A stretch of DNA of 64,000 bases from Picochlorum sp. 'celeri' (GCA_010909725.1 JAACMV010000011.1:248001-312000); one strand, 5' to 3'. Shown: positions 10,046-20,362, numbered from the stretch's first letter. Notes: generated from the sequence alone by a model not told the origin. Made by a program: numbers and translations.

Positions 10046-11362
10046 TCAGATTGCGGCAGATTCCTCTCGCCCTGTCAAAAGTTCCAGACTTGTATGGATA
10101 TTCTTTTTCTTTGCACTTCTTGGCGCCTGAAAACCCCTCGAATCGCGCCTCTCCGTCAAAGGCCACCGTGGTTTCAAATCGAGCCAGTCATCAGGTTTGG
10201 GGGAGCCATCTGGCAAAAGACCATCTTTTTCTGCTTGTATGGGTAGGTTGGCGCGTGTGCGTTCAATAGCTGCCCACGCAACCATGACACCATTGTCTGT
10301 ACACAGAGAAGGAGGCGGGCAGACAAGGGTGGCATCGTTGTCATGGCACACATCCTGCAGGCAGGAGCGCAGGTATTGGTTTGATGCAACACCCCCTGCA
10401 ACAACCAAATGGCGGATGCCCGGATGCGTTTCACGAGCCCATTCAAATGCTCTTCGAACTCTTTCATCTAGATGTTTCACAGCCACAGATTGAAACGAAG
10501 CTGCAATGTTTGCCTTTGTGGTCTCTGGAAGATTCCCACATGCCTCTCGCTCCTTTTCGATTGCAAGCCGAACCGAAGTTTTCAGCCCAGCGAACGAAAA
10601 GTCGCACGTCCTTCTCTTTTTCAGAGGGACAGGAAAACTATATGCGCTCTGATCCCCACTCTTTGCTATTTTTTCTACTGATGCACCACCTGATGGGATG
10701 AGGTCTATATCCAAAAGCCTGGCAATTTTGTCATACGCCTCGCCTAATGCATCGTCTAACGTCGTTCCAAGCTGAACATACCTACCCAGTCCTTCCACGA
10801 TCAGGAGCAGATTGTGTCCTCCAGAAACCAGCAAACAGAGGAATGGAAACTGTACATTCTCTTCCTGGTTGGTCAGACGAGCAACAAGCGCATGGGCTTC
10901 CATGTGATGCACTGGGATCATGTCGATGTTGTAATTACTACAAATTTCTTTTGCTTTCGTCACGCCCACACGTAGGCAGAGGCTCAGACCAGGCCCAACA
11001 GTGACCCCTACTGCAGTGAGCTCTTGAGGTGACACCCCTGCCTCTTCCAATGCTCGTTCAACACAGCCATCAATAGCCTTCATATGGGCTTCTTGTGCTA
11101 GTTTTGGCACAACACCACCCCATGCTGCGTGTATATCAGCCTGAGAACACACTATATTTGATAAAATAGCCCCATCCGTTGAAACTATGGCGACTCCAGT
11201 GTCGTCACAACTGCTCTCTATACCCATAATATAGGATTCTGACCTACTGGAGGACCTACATTGTATACTATGTACTAGATTGCAAGCTGAATACTGTCGC
11301 TGGGAAGAATGCAGTGCAGAGAGCTGCCTTGCAAGGATTCGTGGCAAAGCTCTTCCAGCCAT
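10046..11362 (-). CDS. Organellar tRNA N6-threonylcarbamoyladenosine transferase (TsaD/Qri7/GCP1)
   Basis: 438 residues from the ATG at 11362; the in-frame TTG 39 bases upstream is unlikely. A basic transit peptide of about 60 residues precedes the Kae1/TsaD fold: MGIESSCDDTGVAIV, the metal-binding HHMEAH motif, LVSGGHNLLL, and AGGVASNQYLR with a downstream TDNG. TsaD transfers threonylcarbamoyl to A37 of ANN-decoding tRNAs. Bacterial-type members in eukaryotes are nuclear genes acting in mitochondria or plastids. The C-terminal 90 residues run past the usual end with a basic tail. Confidence 0.92.
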   Translation of the reverse strand: MAGRALPRILARQLSALHSSQRQYSACNLVHSIQCRSSSRSESYIMGIESSCDDTGVAIVSTDGAILSNIVCSQADIHAAWGGVVPKLAQEAHMKAIDGCVERALEEAGVSPQELTAVGVTVGPGLSLCLRVGVTKAKEICSNYNIDMIPVHHMEAHALVARLTNQEENVQFPFLCLLVSGGHNLLLIVEGLGRYVQLGTTLDDALGEAYDKIARLLDIDLIPSGGASVEKIAKSGDQSAYSFPVPLKKRRTCDFSFAGLKTSVRLAIEKEREACGNLPETTKANIAASFQSVAVKHLDERVRRAFEWARETHPGIRHLVVAGGVASNQYLRSCLQDVCHDNDATLVCPPPSLCTDNGVMVAWAAIERTRANLPIQAEKDGLLPDGSPKPDDWLDLKPRWPLTERRDSRGFQAPRSAKKKNIHTSLELLTGREESAAI

Positions 11363-11553
11363 GCACGCGACTTCCAAGGACAGAAATCGAGCAAATATCA
11401 ATAACTTGATACGAAAACTATAAATTTAATGATAAAAAATCGAATTACATGTGATGTTTTTGGTTCTGTTCGAGTCAAAGGGCGTCACATGTTTCAAGGG
11501 TGCCCAGAGTATCATCATGAAGTCATGTGACGAATTCGAAAACTCATACGAAT

Positions 11554-14500
11554 CTACTTCTTCAACTGAGACACTGGAACATATTTTATACCAGGAGGTA
11601 GTTTTCTATTGAGCTCTTCTGCCTCTGATGAGTTCAGTATCAACTGCTGCTCAATTGTTGAGGGAACTCGCCTTGACGGCCTCCCTGTGTTTGTCCTAGT
11701 ATCGTCAAGTGTGTACAGTGTTCCCTGTGCTGCTGCTGGCTTGGCATTAGCGGATGGTGCAGAAAAAGGTCCCAAGCGTGATTTAGGGGTTTGCTGTTGC
11801 CTCTCTTCCATTCTACTCTGCCCATGTTCAGTAGGCCACACGTCAGCTGCAATTTGATCAGGTGTGTATCCTTTGTCAGCCAAGGAGTTGATCCTCTCCA
11901 CAAATTGCATCGCTTTTACGGGGTCCTGAAGTCGTTCTTTGAAGGTATCGGCCTGCAGTTGCAGGCACATTCTTTTCAGCTTTTCTCTGCGCTTGCATTG
12001 ATCCAACAACACTCGGAGAGCTTCAAAGTTGACCCTCATGGATTCCATTTTGGCAAAGTCAAGTTCAAGCATGGAGAAATCCTGTAGCTCTTTCCTGCGT
12101 TGCTCTTCTTGCATTTTACGCTTATTTACCCTTGTCTGTGCGCTCGATTTTCCTGCCAGAGCTTTGGCAAGTGCAACAGAATCCTTTTCTTGCTGCGCCT
12201 TGCTGTGTTTGGAACAGTAAATTCGATGATGTTGGCCACCTTCTTCATCTCGCTGAACGGTAAGGTATAGTCCACAGTTTCGTGCGCATAAAACATGGAA
12301 TGTCGCAAGACATCCTGGTTCTGGGCAGTGGACAACTGCGCCATCTTTCAGTCCACAAAGTACACAAGGAGTGGACAAGCGCTCCTCTGGGATATCCCAT
12401 AAGCCTTCCACCACATTTGGCCCCATACCATGCGATAGATATGTTTCTGGGTGCCACATAGCACATGTTTGGTGGACCCACGTGGATCCATCTGATGACC
12501 TCCTGAATGCACCATATTTGATGGGACAGAGGAAGCACTTTACATTTTTAGATCCACCTGGAAGTCTACTTCGCTGCTCTGGCAGAGCATGTGGTTGCCT
12601 GATCTCTTCCTGTGTTTTTCCACTGGCTCTCAAGCTGTCCTCATACTCTTTGCATGGCCAGCAAAGCCATTCATGAGGAGGCACATCTGGAATGTCATAA
12701 CATTTTTGATGGACTGCAACATCACACCTGTCACAAAACAGAATGACGTTGGGCTCTGCAGAGAAACCATCACCACACACGGCACAAAACGCTTCATCCT
12801 CTTCCTTTCGTCGTGCCAAAACATCATAGAGCTCATCTTCTTGCAGATGTGGCATTCTAACACCCTCCATGCCACTTTGATGCCTACCGAGAATCGGTCT
12901 ATTTGAATTTGGCGAGGTGCTTGTCAGCGGATGGGTCCCAGCAGCACTCCGAGTGATCATATCCTTCTTATGCCTCGTCTCAGTCACCTTGGCATGGTTG
13001 ATTTTCTGCAGGTACAGACATATTTCTCATTGAACAATCAGGCCACAACGATACACAACTACCTGCAAAAGGTATACATCACAACGTACATCAAAGTATC
13101 TCTTTGCAAAGGCATAGTCACCCTCCTGCATCATTTTCTTTTCTTTTTGGCGAGGCAGGTCTTCCAGCATGGCCTCTAGAGCTGGAGCCAATCGAGCCCT
13201 ATTTGCACACATCACCGATATCAGTTCTGCCTGTAACGCTAATGTTTCAGCTGCAATTTCATCCTGGGGAGCTGCTCTAAGAACCTCAAGGTCTTTCACA
13301 GCACTCTTGTACAGTTTTCGTGGAGGCGCATTATCAAACTCACTATCAGGGACACCTTGGTTGATGGATCTCATCACATCGACTGACACCCTTTCTACAT
13401 GCGTTACTCTACCATCTTCTATCTGATCTCCAGTTTCCTGAGCCGAAAAATCTGGCTCAGCTTTTACACCATTCACAATCTCATCCTGTGCGAGTTCTAG
13501 AACATTCACATTCCCTGCACATCGTTGCGCCAGAGAACCAGGAGGGTCGAGATAATATGCCTCTGATACAACCTCTTTGACATGCTGAGGCACTTTTGAT
13601 TTGAGAAGCATGCTTGTCCAAGGGTGAATAAATCGCGGATCTGGAACAGACGGAGGAGCTTTGGACAGATCAATGGACGCTGGAAAACCAAGCTGTTTTG
13701 AAATGTTGGCAACTTGGTCCTTCAAGTATTTCCTCAATGCAGGTCCATCCATAGATTCTACATCGGCAATATCGCCTCCATTATCCACGTGTATCAAACG
13801 CTTCAAACTTTCCATGGCCGTGGCCAACTCGACAATTTTGGACCTTTCCAAAACATCTAGTGGAATCGTTGCTGGATGTCCCTCTGGTGTTAAAGAGACA
13901 GACATCTGAGCAGCGGGTCTCGGCGTACCATCCTCAGCACCACTATCTATTCCCAACAATGACCCAGCAGTGCTCGATGGTGTCATGGTCTCCTGACCAG
14001 AAAATCTACTCCTAGAGCCCGTGCCTGCAGAAAAGGGCTCATCCATCTTCAATGACCGCGGCCTTCTACTCCGTCTACCCGTGTATCCATCTTGAAGCAT
14101 ACTACCACCATCTAGATGCTCTCCTCCTCCAGGGGTTGAAAACCCTGGGCGATCCGCATCCCCTTTCGCAGCCTCATGTATCACATCAACACCTGCCTTC
14201 CTACCAACATGCTCCAGCCAAAACGATTCATCATCCGCCAACGGCTGAAGGAACGATAACAACTCATGTACATCCTCCACTGTTATATTTCTAAAATAAT
14301 CTTCCGTGTACAGCCAAAAGGCAGCAGCCTCCCCTGCCCCTTCCAGCACCCCCGGATACGGCCCTGTCTTTTGAGCTGACACAGACACAACATCCCCACC
14401 CAAGGTAGCCACGCCCTGTTTCTTTTTCGAATCTTCTCGTGCATTCACATAGGATAGGGCTTCTGATAGTGTAGAAGGAAGATATAGCCTGCTCTTACGT

Positions 14501-14727
14501 TGGGGCAACGACCCAGCAACCTCTTGCAGTTTCCTTCGAACGTCTTCAGTCACACCCCCCGCCTCTTCAAATGTAATCCCATCCACATCAATTGGATTTC
14601 TAATATCTTTCATTGCATTTTTATCCCATATCGCCACCTCATGGACGCCATAGTGAGTCGGAGCGGCCTTTTGTTGTTGTTGCCCAGAACTCCCCACCGC
14701 ATTCACTGCCTCAGCGTTCCCTGCCAT
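11554..14727 (-). CDS. PHD-finger chromatin protein (PHD plus extended PHD, BRPF/JADE-type module)
   Basis: Two exons on the minus strand, 14727-13090 and 13005-11554, joined across an 84-bp intron (donor GTACGT, acceptor CTGCAG, phase 0), give 1029 residues. The downstream part has no ATG where its frame opens (only a GTG), and the upstream part runs into stop inside the intron, so they are one gene; the junction reads KRYFD then KINHAKVTET. Exon 1 encodes a large Ser/Pro-rich region with no domain I can name. Exon 2 encodes a PHD finger (CAVCGDGF, FCDRCDVAVHQKCY, near residue 620) followed by an extended zinc-knuckle/PHD (CFLCPIKYGAF, VHQTCAMWHPE, CVLCGLKDGAVVHC). Such tandem modules read histone H3 tails. 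Confidence 0.85.
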
Positions 14728-15713
14728 GCTAAATACATTCGATATAGTATTCTGCTATTTGATATGTCTTTAACTACACCAAGATGATGGGAAATTCGTG
14801 CATCTATTGAGCAGGACTACCTTGCGATTGGTACATACGAATCGCAACCTTTCCTGCATATATCTGCCGATAAAGGGCAATCCGCTGTGATTCTATTGAA
14901 TTTTAATTTAATTAGTAAGATTATTGATGCAGATATTCTGGTTTCATGGACCATCGGCTTGTTTCGAAGATGACTTCAGGGTGGCCCGCTTGTGTTTGCT
15001 GCAGGAAGCAAGAGGAACCTGGAATTCTTTCATTCTATGCCGTGCATGCGGGCCCAGAATCAGAGAGCATGGTGATTAATTGATTCGTGCTTATATTTGA
15101 TCACACGCGCCCGCGCGTGTGTCATGTTGTATCTGTGAATGAGCATCTTGGCAGCTTGCCCAAGGATGAGACCACATCATCAGGATGATGAGCATTGCTA
15201 CAGGGTGAATTCTAGAATAGCTGCATACCTGGTCATAGATTCTTTGAATATACGTAGAACGGTGTGGTTACGTTCGAACATGCCCCATGGCGTGTGAAAT
15301 GCCCAAAAGGAACAGCCAGCATGTTGATAATGCCTCTGGAGTTGATCCTCATATTGCCAGTGTTGGACCAGGTCTTGATTCCTCACATCATCATTCTCTT
15401 CCTGCACTCTTCGAGTCATTCTCTACCAGTATTGGTTGTGGAGCGCTCGATTTTTGGGGGCGGAGATGACGGCATATCAACGAGTCAATTCAGTATTGGA
15501 TTCGAAGGTGCCTACGTAATCAAGGCCTTGGTAGGCACGGTGAAGCGCGGCATGCATGCCGCAGCGCCCTACATAATCCCGGATTATGGAGTCCATACAG
15601 CATGTATGTATATTTTCTACTACACAGATGCAATATTGATTTATTATCGCATATGATAAAGACAAAATCTTTGCAGATTTTCCAAATATCTAGAGGAATT
15701 GTGAAACCGAAAC
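14728..15713. other. 986-bp intergenic region without a supported gene
   Basis: Divergent promoters of the PHD gene and the EF-hand gene are expected here. It holds a perfect 9-bp inverted repeat (15102-15121). Open frames around 15200-15650 lack domains and have unusual composition, so none is called. No tRNA, snRNA or SRP signature was recognised. Confidence 0.55.
15102..15121. repeat. Perfect GC-rich inverted repeat
   Basis: CACACGCGC at 15102-15110 is the exact reverse complement of GCGCGTGTG at 15113-15121 with a two-base spacer. The run alternates purine and pyrimidine, so it could form a hairpin or Z-DNA. It sits in AT-rich intergenic DNA. Confidence 0.9.
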
Positions 15714-16628
15714 ATGTCAGTCTTCTGTGCGCTCGGATTTGTACTGTTCGTGGCACCATTTGTTCGTTCTGAATGCTGCCTGGATAAACATGTTGCCTTC
15801 TCTGGCACGAGAGTCATTCAAATGATTCAGGATGGTGACAACTACTGGCGTCCTTTGTACAATAGAATGTGTCAAGACTATCAAGTTTGTCCAGCGTCAG
15901 ACTTTCCAAAGGGTTGTCAAAGGTATGACTCCGGGGAGGTGGAGAAAGATGGAATATCATACTGTAAAGGATTTTGTCGGTCCGGCGAATATACAGCTGT
16001 AATAAATGGTGCAACTGGTGATGAGGGAATAACAGTATCCTTCTGCAATCCCTACATCTGTCTGCTGCCAGGGGAATCGTCTGCTACCCAACCAGTAAAT
16101 GAAGCGTTCTGTCCTTATGAATTTTTCTCAGGGGTCTACTGTAACAATCTTGAGGGAAGAGTTGGGAGCTATTGCTCTAGGGGAGAGTGCAATATGTTTG
16201 GGTGTAATTGCGACGGTGGTTGCATTGAGAGATCCAGGAGAAAATTATCAGAGGTCACTGGCAACACAACAAGGAGTGAGGAAGGCGGCGTCGTCGGGAA
16301 ATGCCAGCAGGCTATGATTGATAAATTCAATACCTACTCGTTGACAGGGAGTCAGATCCGTGAGTATTTTGATTGCTTGGACTCTAACACCAACAATCGC
16401 CTGGATGCAGACGATGAGGCACACAAATATGTGTTGAATCTTACCGGTGGATCTGAGAGATTGGCGGCTATGGATGGTGACGGAAACGGTGTAATAGATG
16501 CTTCTGAGTTCGATTCCGATATATCCGATGGTGTCCCGATGGACACGGGCACGGGATTGATCAACAGGTGCACCATGTTCCATCTCGTGCTCCTTGGTCT
16601 TGTGATTGTTGTTGTTCTCTCTTTCTGA
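15714..16628 (+). CDS. Secreted, cysteine-rich EF-hand protein with C-terminal hydrophobic anchor
   Basis: 304 residues, one exon. A signal peptide (MSVFCALGFVLFVAPFVRS) leads into a region with about 18 cysteines up to residue 170 (ECCLDKH, CQDYQVC, CNCDGGC), suggesting a disulfide-rich domain. Two EF-hand-like loops follow, DSNTNNRLDADDE near residue 222 and the better DGDGNGVIDASE near residue 254. The protein ends in a hydrophobic segment with almost no tail (LVLLGLVIVVVLSF), typical of a GPI-anchor signal or a type I anchor. No family name is certain; a calcium-sensing cell-surface protein is the inference. Confidence 0.7.
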   Translation: MSVFCALGFVLFVAPFVRSECCLDKHVAFSGTRVIQMIQDGDNYWRPLYNRMCQDYQVCPASDFPKGCQRYDSGEVEKDGISYCKGFCRSGEYTAVINGATGDEGITVSFCNPYICLLPGESSATQPVNEAFCPYEFFSGVYCNNLEGRVGSYCSRGECNMFGCNCDGGCIERSRRKLSEVTGNTTRSEEGGVVGKCQQAMIDKFNTYSLTGSQIREYFDCLDSNTNNRLDADDEAHKYVLNLTGGSERLAAMDGDGNGVIDASEFDSDISDGVPMDTGTGLINRCTMFHLVLLGLVIVVVLSF

Positions 16629-17462
16629 TGTTTCAGGGGAGCGTCTGCTTAGCGTACTTGATTTGACTTATTTTACTTGATGAAGTATTATTATTGTTGT
16701 TGTTCTCCTTGGCGCATTGGAAGACGCGGAGTGTTTGCTTGCCCAAGGAAAAAAGAGTCATACGTACTCATGCATCAGGCCCATGGCAATGCCAGAAGTC
16801 ATGTCTGTATTCATTCAACAATGAACATATTTTTGTGATACGTACCTATTAAATCAGTCTACCATACTATTTATTGAAAGGTAAACTTACAGAAGTCTTA
16901 CATGTTGATATTCATTTCTCTCTCTTCTACATCCCCCTTGCTCTACTCACATACACCAAAACCACCAATCTTTCGGATGGCCACAGCCGAAGCAATCTTG
17001 TAGGCTTATCACAACTCTTCTATGGGTGTAGAAGTTATATTCTACCGCTCGACTCCCTAAAAAAATGGTGGATCCCTTGCAAGCGATCTCTCTCCCACAT
17101 CATGTGGGCCACATGGGAAGGTAAATCTACTGTCTCTCCTGCAAGGGAGATACAGGGGACTACTTTTTTCCGGTTTAGTTTTTAAATATATATCTATCAG
17201 CTGTTGTAGCTGTTGTAGTTCAGGCGTTGCGCCTCAATTCAGGCGGCATTGGTGGAACCAGACTGGAGTTGACTCTGTGGTCACAACTGTATTTTGTAAA
17301 ATTGTCTCATCGCTCGACTGCCGAATCGGAGCATAATTATAATAAATCATACCATTTTATATGGCATATAAGGCATGGGATTCCCTGGGATGGTGAAGAT
17401 TTAGTGTAAACGCGTTCGATTGGACCGAGAAAGAAGAAGGGGCTGCTTGGTCAACGGATGCC
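16629..17462. other. 834-bp intergenic region containing a structured segment
   Basis: No protein gene is supported. Between about 17073 and 17155 several inverted repeats occur and are listed separately. The rest is AT-rich flank of the EF-hand and Serinc genes. Confidence 0.5.
17073..17155 (+). ncRNA. Candidate structured RNA with two competing hairpins
   Basis: TCCCTTGCA at 17073-17081 pairs perfectly with TGCAAGGGA at 17140-17148, but the latter bases also form a local hairpin (17130-17155, CTGTCTCTCC against GGGAGATACAG). A third hairpin, CCCACA-tca-TGTGGG, is at 17094-17108. A run of six Ts follows near 17163. The strand is a guess. No known RNA family was recognised; chance pairing cannot be excluded. 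Confidence 0.25.
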
Positions 17463-19057
17463 ATGCTGTACATTACATACGACGATTCGCCCCAATGCTT
17501 TGGCAGAGCATGGTGGTGGTTCAATGTACCAAAACGAGTTGCACCGTGGATATACTTTGCGCTCTTTTCTGCGCTGGCCATTGTATCCTATGTTGTGCGT
17601 GACTACTCATCGCAAGGGGCCCTAGCTGTGCTTCGAATTTCCATGGGAAACGTTCTCTTTTTCTCTCTCATGACTCTAATATGCTTGGGTGTATCTCGAG
17701 AAGATGACGATCATTACTATGGCCTCAATTTTGATAGAAGAGTCTTCCATACTGGCATGTGGCCCTATAAACTAGGCATCTGGGCACTCTTGGTTGGGAC
17801 TGCATTCTTGTATCCAGAAAACGTCTTTATTGTGTATCAATACGTAGCGTGGGCTTTAGCAATATTATTTGTAGTCGCGCAGACTGTGATATTTATCGAT
17901 TTCGTGTACGGAGTGAATGAATACATGTTGGAGAAGGATTCGTGTGTCTGGAATGCTCTTCTTGTTGCAATCACTGCCTTGTTCATTGCTGTCGCTCTGG
18001 GAGGATTGCTGGCATTGTGTTACTTTTTCGTACCAGAGTCGTCGTGTTCCATGAATATTGCGTTCATCACGTCAACGATTGGACTGTTTTTGGTGTACAG
18101 CTTGTTGTCCATCTCTGATATTCGGCCAGACTATGCTGGATTGTTGGCGTCTTCCATCGTTTTTGCTCTCTGTGCATTCTACACGTGGGGCGCATTGAAT
18201 AGGTATGTTATTGAGTTTTGAAACGGCGTGGGAGGGTGCCATGCACAATGCCAGGAGGAGTGAATGCCTAGCGCTATGCTTGTGGGGGCCCAGAGTAAAC
18301 CCTGGGAGTGCACCCCACTGGCCTCTAAAGATTGGATTAATAGCAAGTCCCCCGATGGGGGACCTGAAGCTATTAAACTTCAGAGAACAGAAACTACACT
18401 TGATCTTAGCCAAAAGGCCGAGAAAGGTATGCTTATACAAGGGGTGTCGATCAGGGTTTATACGACACCGTGGGCTTTTCCAGTCTGTGATTATTATGGG
18501 CCACCACTCCCAAGGCATTCTACATGCTCCTCCAGGAGGAGTCCCCCTCTCGCTCGCCCGTGATTATACATACACATCGCCTTCTATCCATCTACATATC
18601 ATCAACTAACTATATGTGATGTACATGCAGTCAACCAAGTAGCGAATGCACCAGAGATGATGGCAATGTGGAGGACACATCAGCAGCTGAGAAAGCACTC
18701 AGGATTCTCTCCTTCATCGTTGCCATGATTTCCATGATGATTGGTGCCGTGAATACAGCTCGTTCGAGTGAAAGTTTTAGCTTGAATAGCGACTCTTTAT
18801 TCTTCGACTCAAAGAATGGCGCATTTTACAGCATTGGGTTTTTCTACACAATCTATGTTCTAGCTTCAGCCTATGTTCCCATGATCTTAATAGGATGGGA
18901 TGTAGGCACTACAACGTCTGGTAATGAAGAGTTCACTCTAGGGAAGAGTTACGCAGCAGCTTGGGCCAGAATGGCCGCCAGCTGGTTCTGTGGGCTCTTG
19001 TATTGTTGGAGCCTTGTTGCACACAAAGTCCTCGCTCGATGGCGACAGTTTGAGTGA
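17463..19057 (+). CDS. Serinc/TDE1-family multipass membrane protein
   Basis: Two exons, 17463-18202 and 18631-19057, separated by a 428-bp intron (donor GTATGT, acceptor ATGCAG); the junction makes a Ser codon. Exon 1 encodes the signature core: WIYFALFSALAIVSYVVRDY, VLRISMGNVLFFSLMTL, then further membrane helices including VIFIDFVYGVNEYM. Exon 2 begins QPSSECTRDD and ends with AASWFCGLLYCWSLVAHKVL, matching the last two helices of Serinc proteins. These are ten-helix lipid-associated proteins of endomembranes. The intron is several times longer than others here because it contains a U2 snRNA gene on the minus strand. Confidence 0.92.
18250..18430 (-). ncRNA. U2 spliceosomal snRNA, antisense within the Serinc intron
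   Basis: The minus strand from 18430 reads ATACCTTTCTCGGCCTTTTG and continues GGCTAAGATCAAGTGTAG, the universally conserved U2 5' end in its plant form. Stem IIa is kept with compensatory changes (CTGAAG, loop TTTAATAG, CTTCAG), and stem IIb is a perfect 7-bp hairpin (GTCCCCC-atc-GGGGGAC). A degenerate Sm-like site (AATCTTTAG) and 3' stems (GTGGGG with CCCCCAC; GCTAGG with CCTGGC) follow. The branch-site-recognition element reads GUAGUU, not the usual GUAGUA. The 5' end is firm; the 3' end could be near 18282 or near 18250. U2 pairs with intron branch sites during splicing. Confidence 0.93.
18457..18462 (-). promoter_or_regulatory. TATA box of the U2 snRNA gene
   Basis: TATAAA on the minus strand lies 27 to 32 bases before the U2 5' end at 18430, the spacing of the TATA element in plant snRNA promoters. 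A clear copy of the plant upstream sequence element was not found; GGCCCATAAT occurs further upstream. Confidence 0.6.
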
Positions 19058-19077
19058 TTCTCGCACAATTATATTAC

Positions 19078-19096
19078 TATATATATATATATATAT
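19078..19096. repeat. (TA)n microsatellite
   Basis: Nineteen bases of alternating T and A between the convergent Serinc and KDEL-receptor genes, in the region where both 3' ends must form. Confidence 0.9.
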
Positions 19097-19160
19097 GAGT
19101 ATTATTGTCACACAAATATACTCCTACTCGTTTATTATTGTTCGCCATACCATGGCGCTC

Positions 19161-19892
19161 TCAAGCGGGCAACTGCAGCCTCTTGTTGCTCTTCCAACAA
19201 TCTATATAATAATAGAAAAAGTCCGCGTACAACGCTGTCTGGACAATCCCACTAATCCATACAAGCCACTGTCTATAATTTGGCTCTGTATAGTACCTAT
19301 AAATCCAATTCAAAATGTACAAACCCCTGTACAACCCCAGCAGAAAGACATAATTCCCTGTCAGATTGTCAATGTTTTGCGTTCTCTGCATTAACACAAG
19401 TTGTGGGAATATCGCGACTGACTCCAAGTATATCGAAAATGTCCACAGAATCTCCGTAAACGAGGACGAATAATGGATCAAAAAGGCCAAGATCAAGCAT
19501 GGTCCTATCAAGAACACATAACGGAACGTGTCCATGTCCTTGTCGTACGTCTGCTTTACTACCATGTCCATCCTCATCAAGTACAGTATCCAAAATGCGG
19601 TCAGCAGGTAGATTATCTTCATGACCGTATTGTACAATGAAATGTACGAGTAGAACAAGTCAAGGTATCTGCACACAAAGACCAGAGCGTACAGCTCTTG
19701 CGTCTTGAGCGATATTCCTGCGACAACATGGCATTACATTGGTCAACAATTTCGATTTTAAGCAACAAAATAAGGAGAACAAGGGTTGTCAACGTGCATA
19801 CCTCGACAGGATCGTGTTGCTCTAATTTTCAACAGCAGGACAACGATGCTGAGAAGGTGACTCATGTCACCTGCAAACCTAAAAATATTCAT
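19161..19892 (-). CDS. ERD2: ER lumen protein-retaining receptor (KDEL receptor)
   Basis: Two exons, 19892-19802 and 19717-19161, with an 84-bp intron (donor GTATGC, acceptor CGCAG), give 215 residues, the usual family length. The N-terminus reads MNIFRFAGDMSHLLSIVVLL and the junction GISLKTQELYALVFVCRYLD, both hallmark ERD2 sequence. Seven hydrophobic segments follow, including SVAIFPQLVLMQRTQNIDNL and GLYRGLYILNWIYRYYTEP. The receptor binds HDEL/KDEL proteins in the Golgi and returns them to the ER. Confidence 0.96.
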
Positions 19893-20362
19893 GATTTCAA
19901 TCAAGTTCTTCTACTAAGGAAATGAGGATGCAGCTCCGACTCGTCGTGTTTCTCTTCGTTGCAGGTACTGAGACCAACCGTTGATACCAACGACTGTTAC
20001 GATGAAGGCTTTTTCTACCCTTGCAATGAACCTGAGTTTCCAGAATATACTTTCATTTTCGACTGGCACTGGGATCAGGGGGATAGCATGGACCAAAGGC
20101 GCGTGCTGAGAGTCCCCACGGCGTTGGGGGTGGATTCTCCATCAGTCAGGGATTGGACACCACGTTGTGTGCACACGAATACAATTTGACGGCAGCAAAG
20201 CTGTTTCTATAGTATCTAATACGTTTTAAAATTTACACTTAATGGGTATTCAATGCGATTGCGTGGCGCAAACAGGTTGAGATTCTAGTTTTTTTGGACA
20301 TGCACATGCCACAAGTCCAGAGAGTTGTTCTATTCATGTGAAGATAGATCGGCATTTCATTG
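19893..20362. other. 470-bp region between ERD2 and CTU2, unassigned
   Basis: It begins with a short frame (ATG at 19922) encoding a signal-peptide-like MRMQLRLVVFLFVAG that stops after 20 codons. An overlapping frame shifted by one carries about 70 residues with protein-like composition (NDCYDEGFFYPCNEPEF) to 20189. The stretch near 20113-20140 contains CCCC/GGGG hairpin arms. Either a small broken or spliced secreted-peptide gene or a noncoding RNA is possible; neither is proven. Confidence 0.3.

Noticed and set aside
12985..12987. Independent start of the PHD-finger ORF
   Set aside because: The codon is GTG and an intron with good ends places the upstream exon in frame, so it is one gene.
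15264..15656. 130-codon plus-strand frame in the long spacer before the EF-hand gene
   Set aside because: No domain, no splice partner, and irregular hydrophobicity; the opposite strand has an equally long frame, as expected by chance.
20110..20150. RNase MRP RNA core (GAGAGTCCCC)
   Set aside because: Only one short motif fits; the second conserved region was not found, and the surrounding sequence could be coding.
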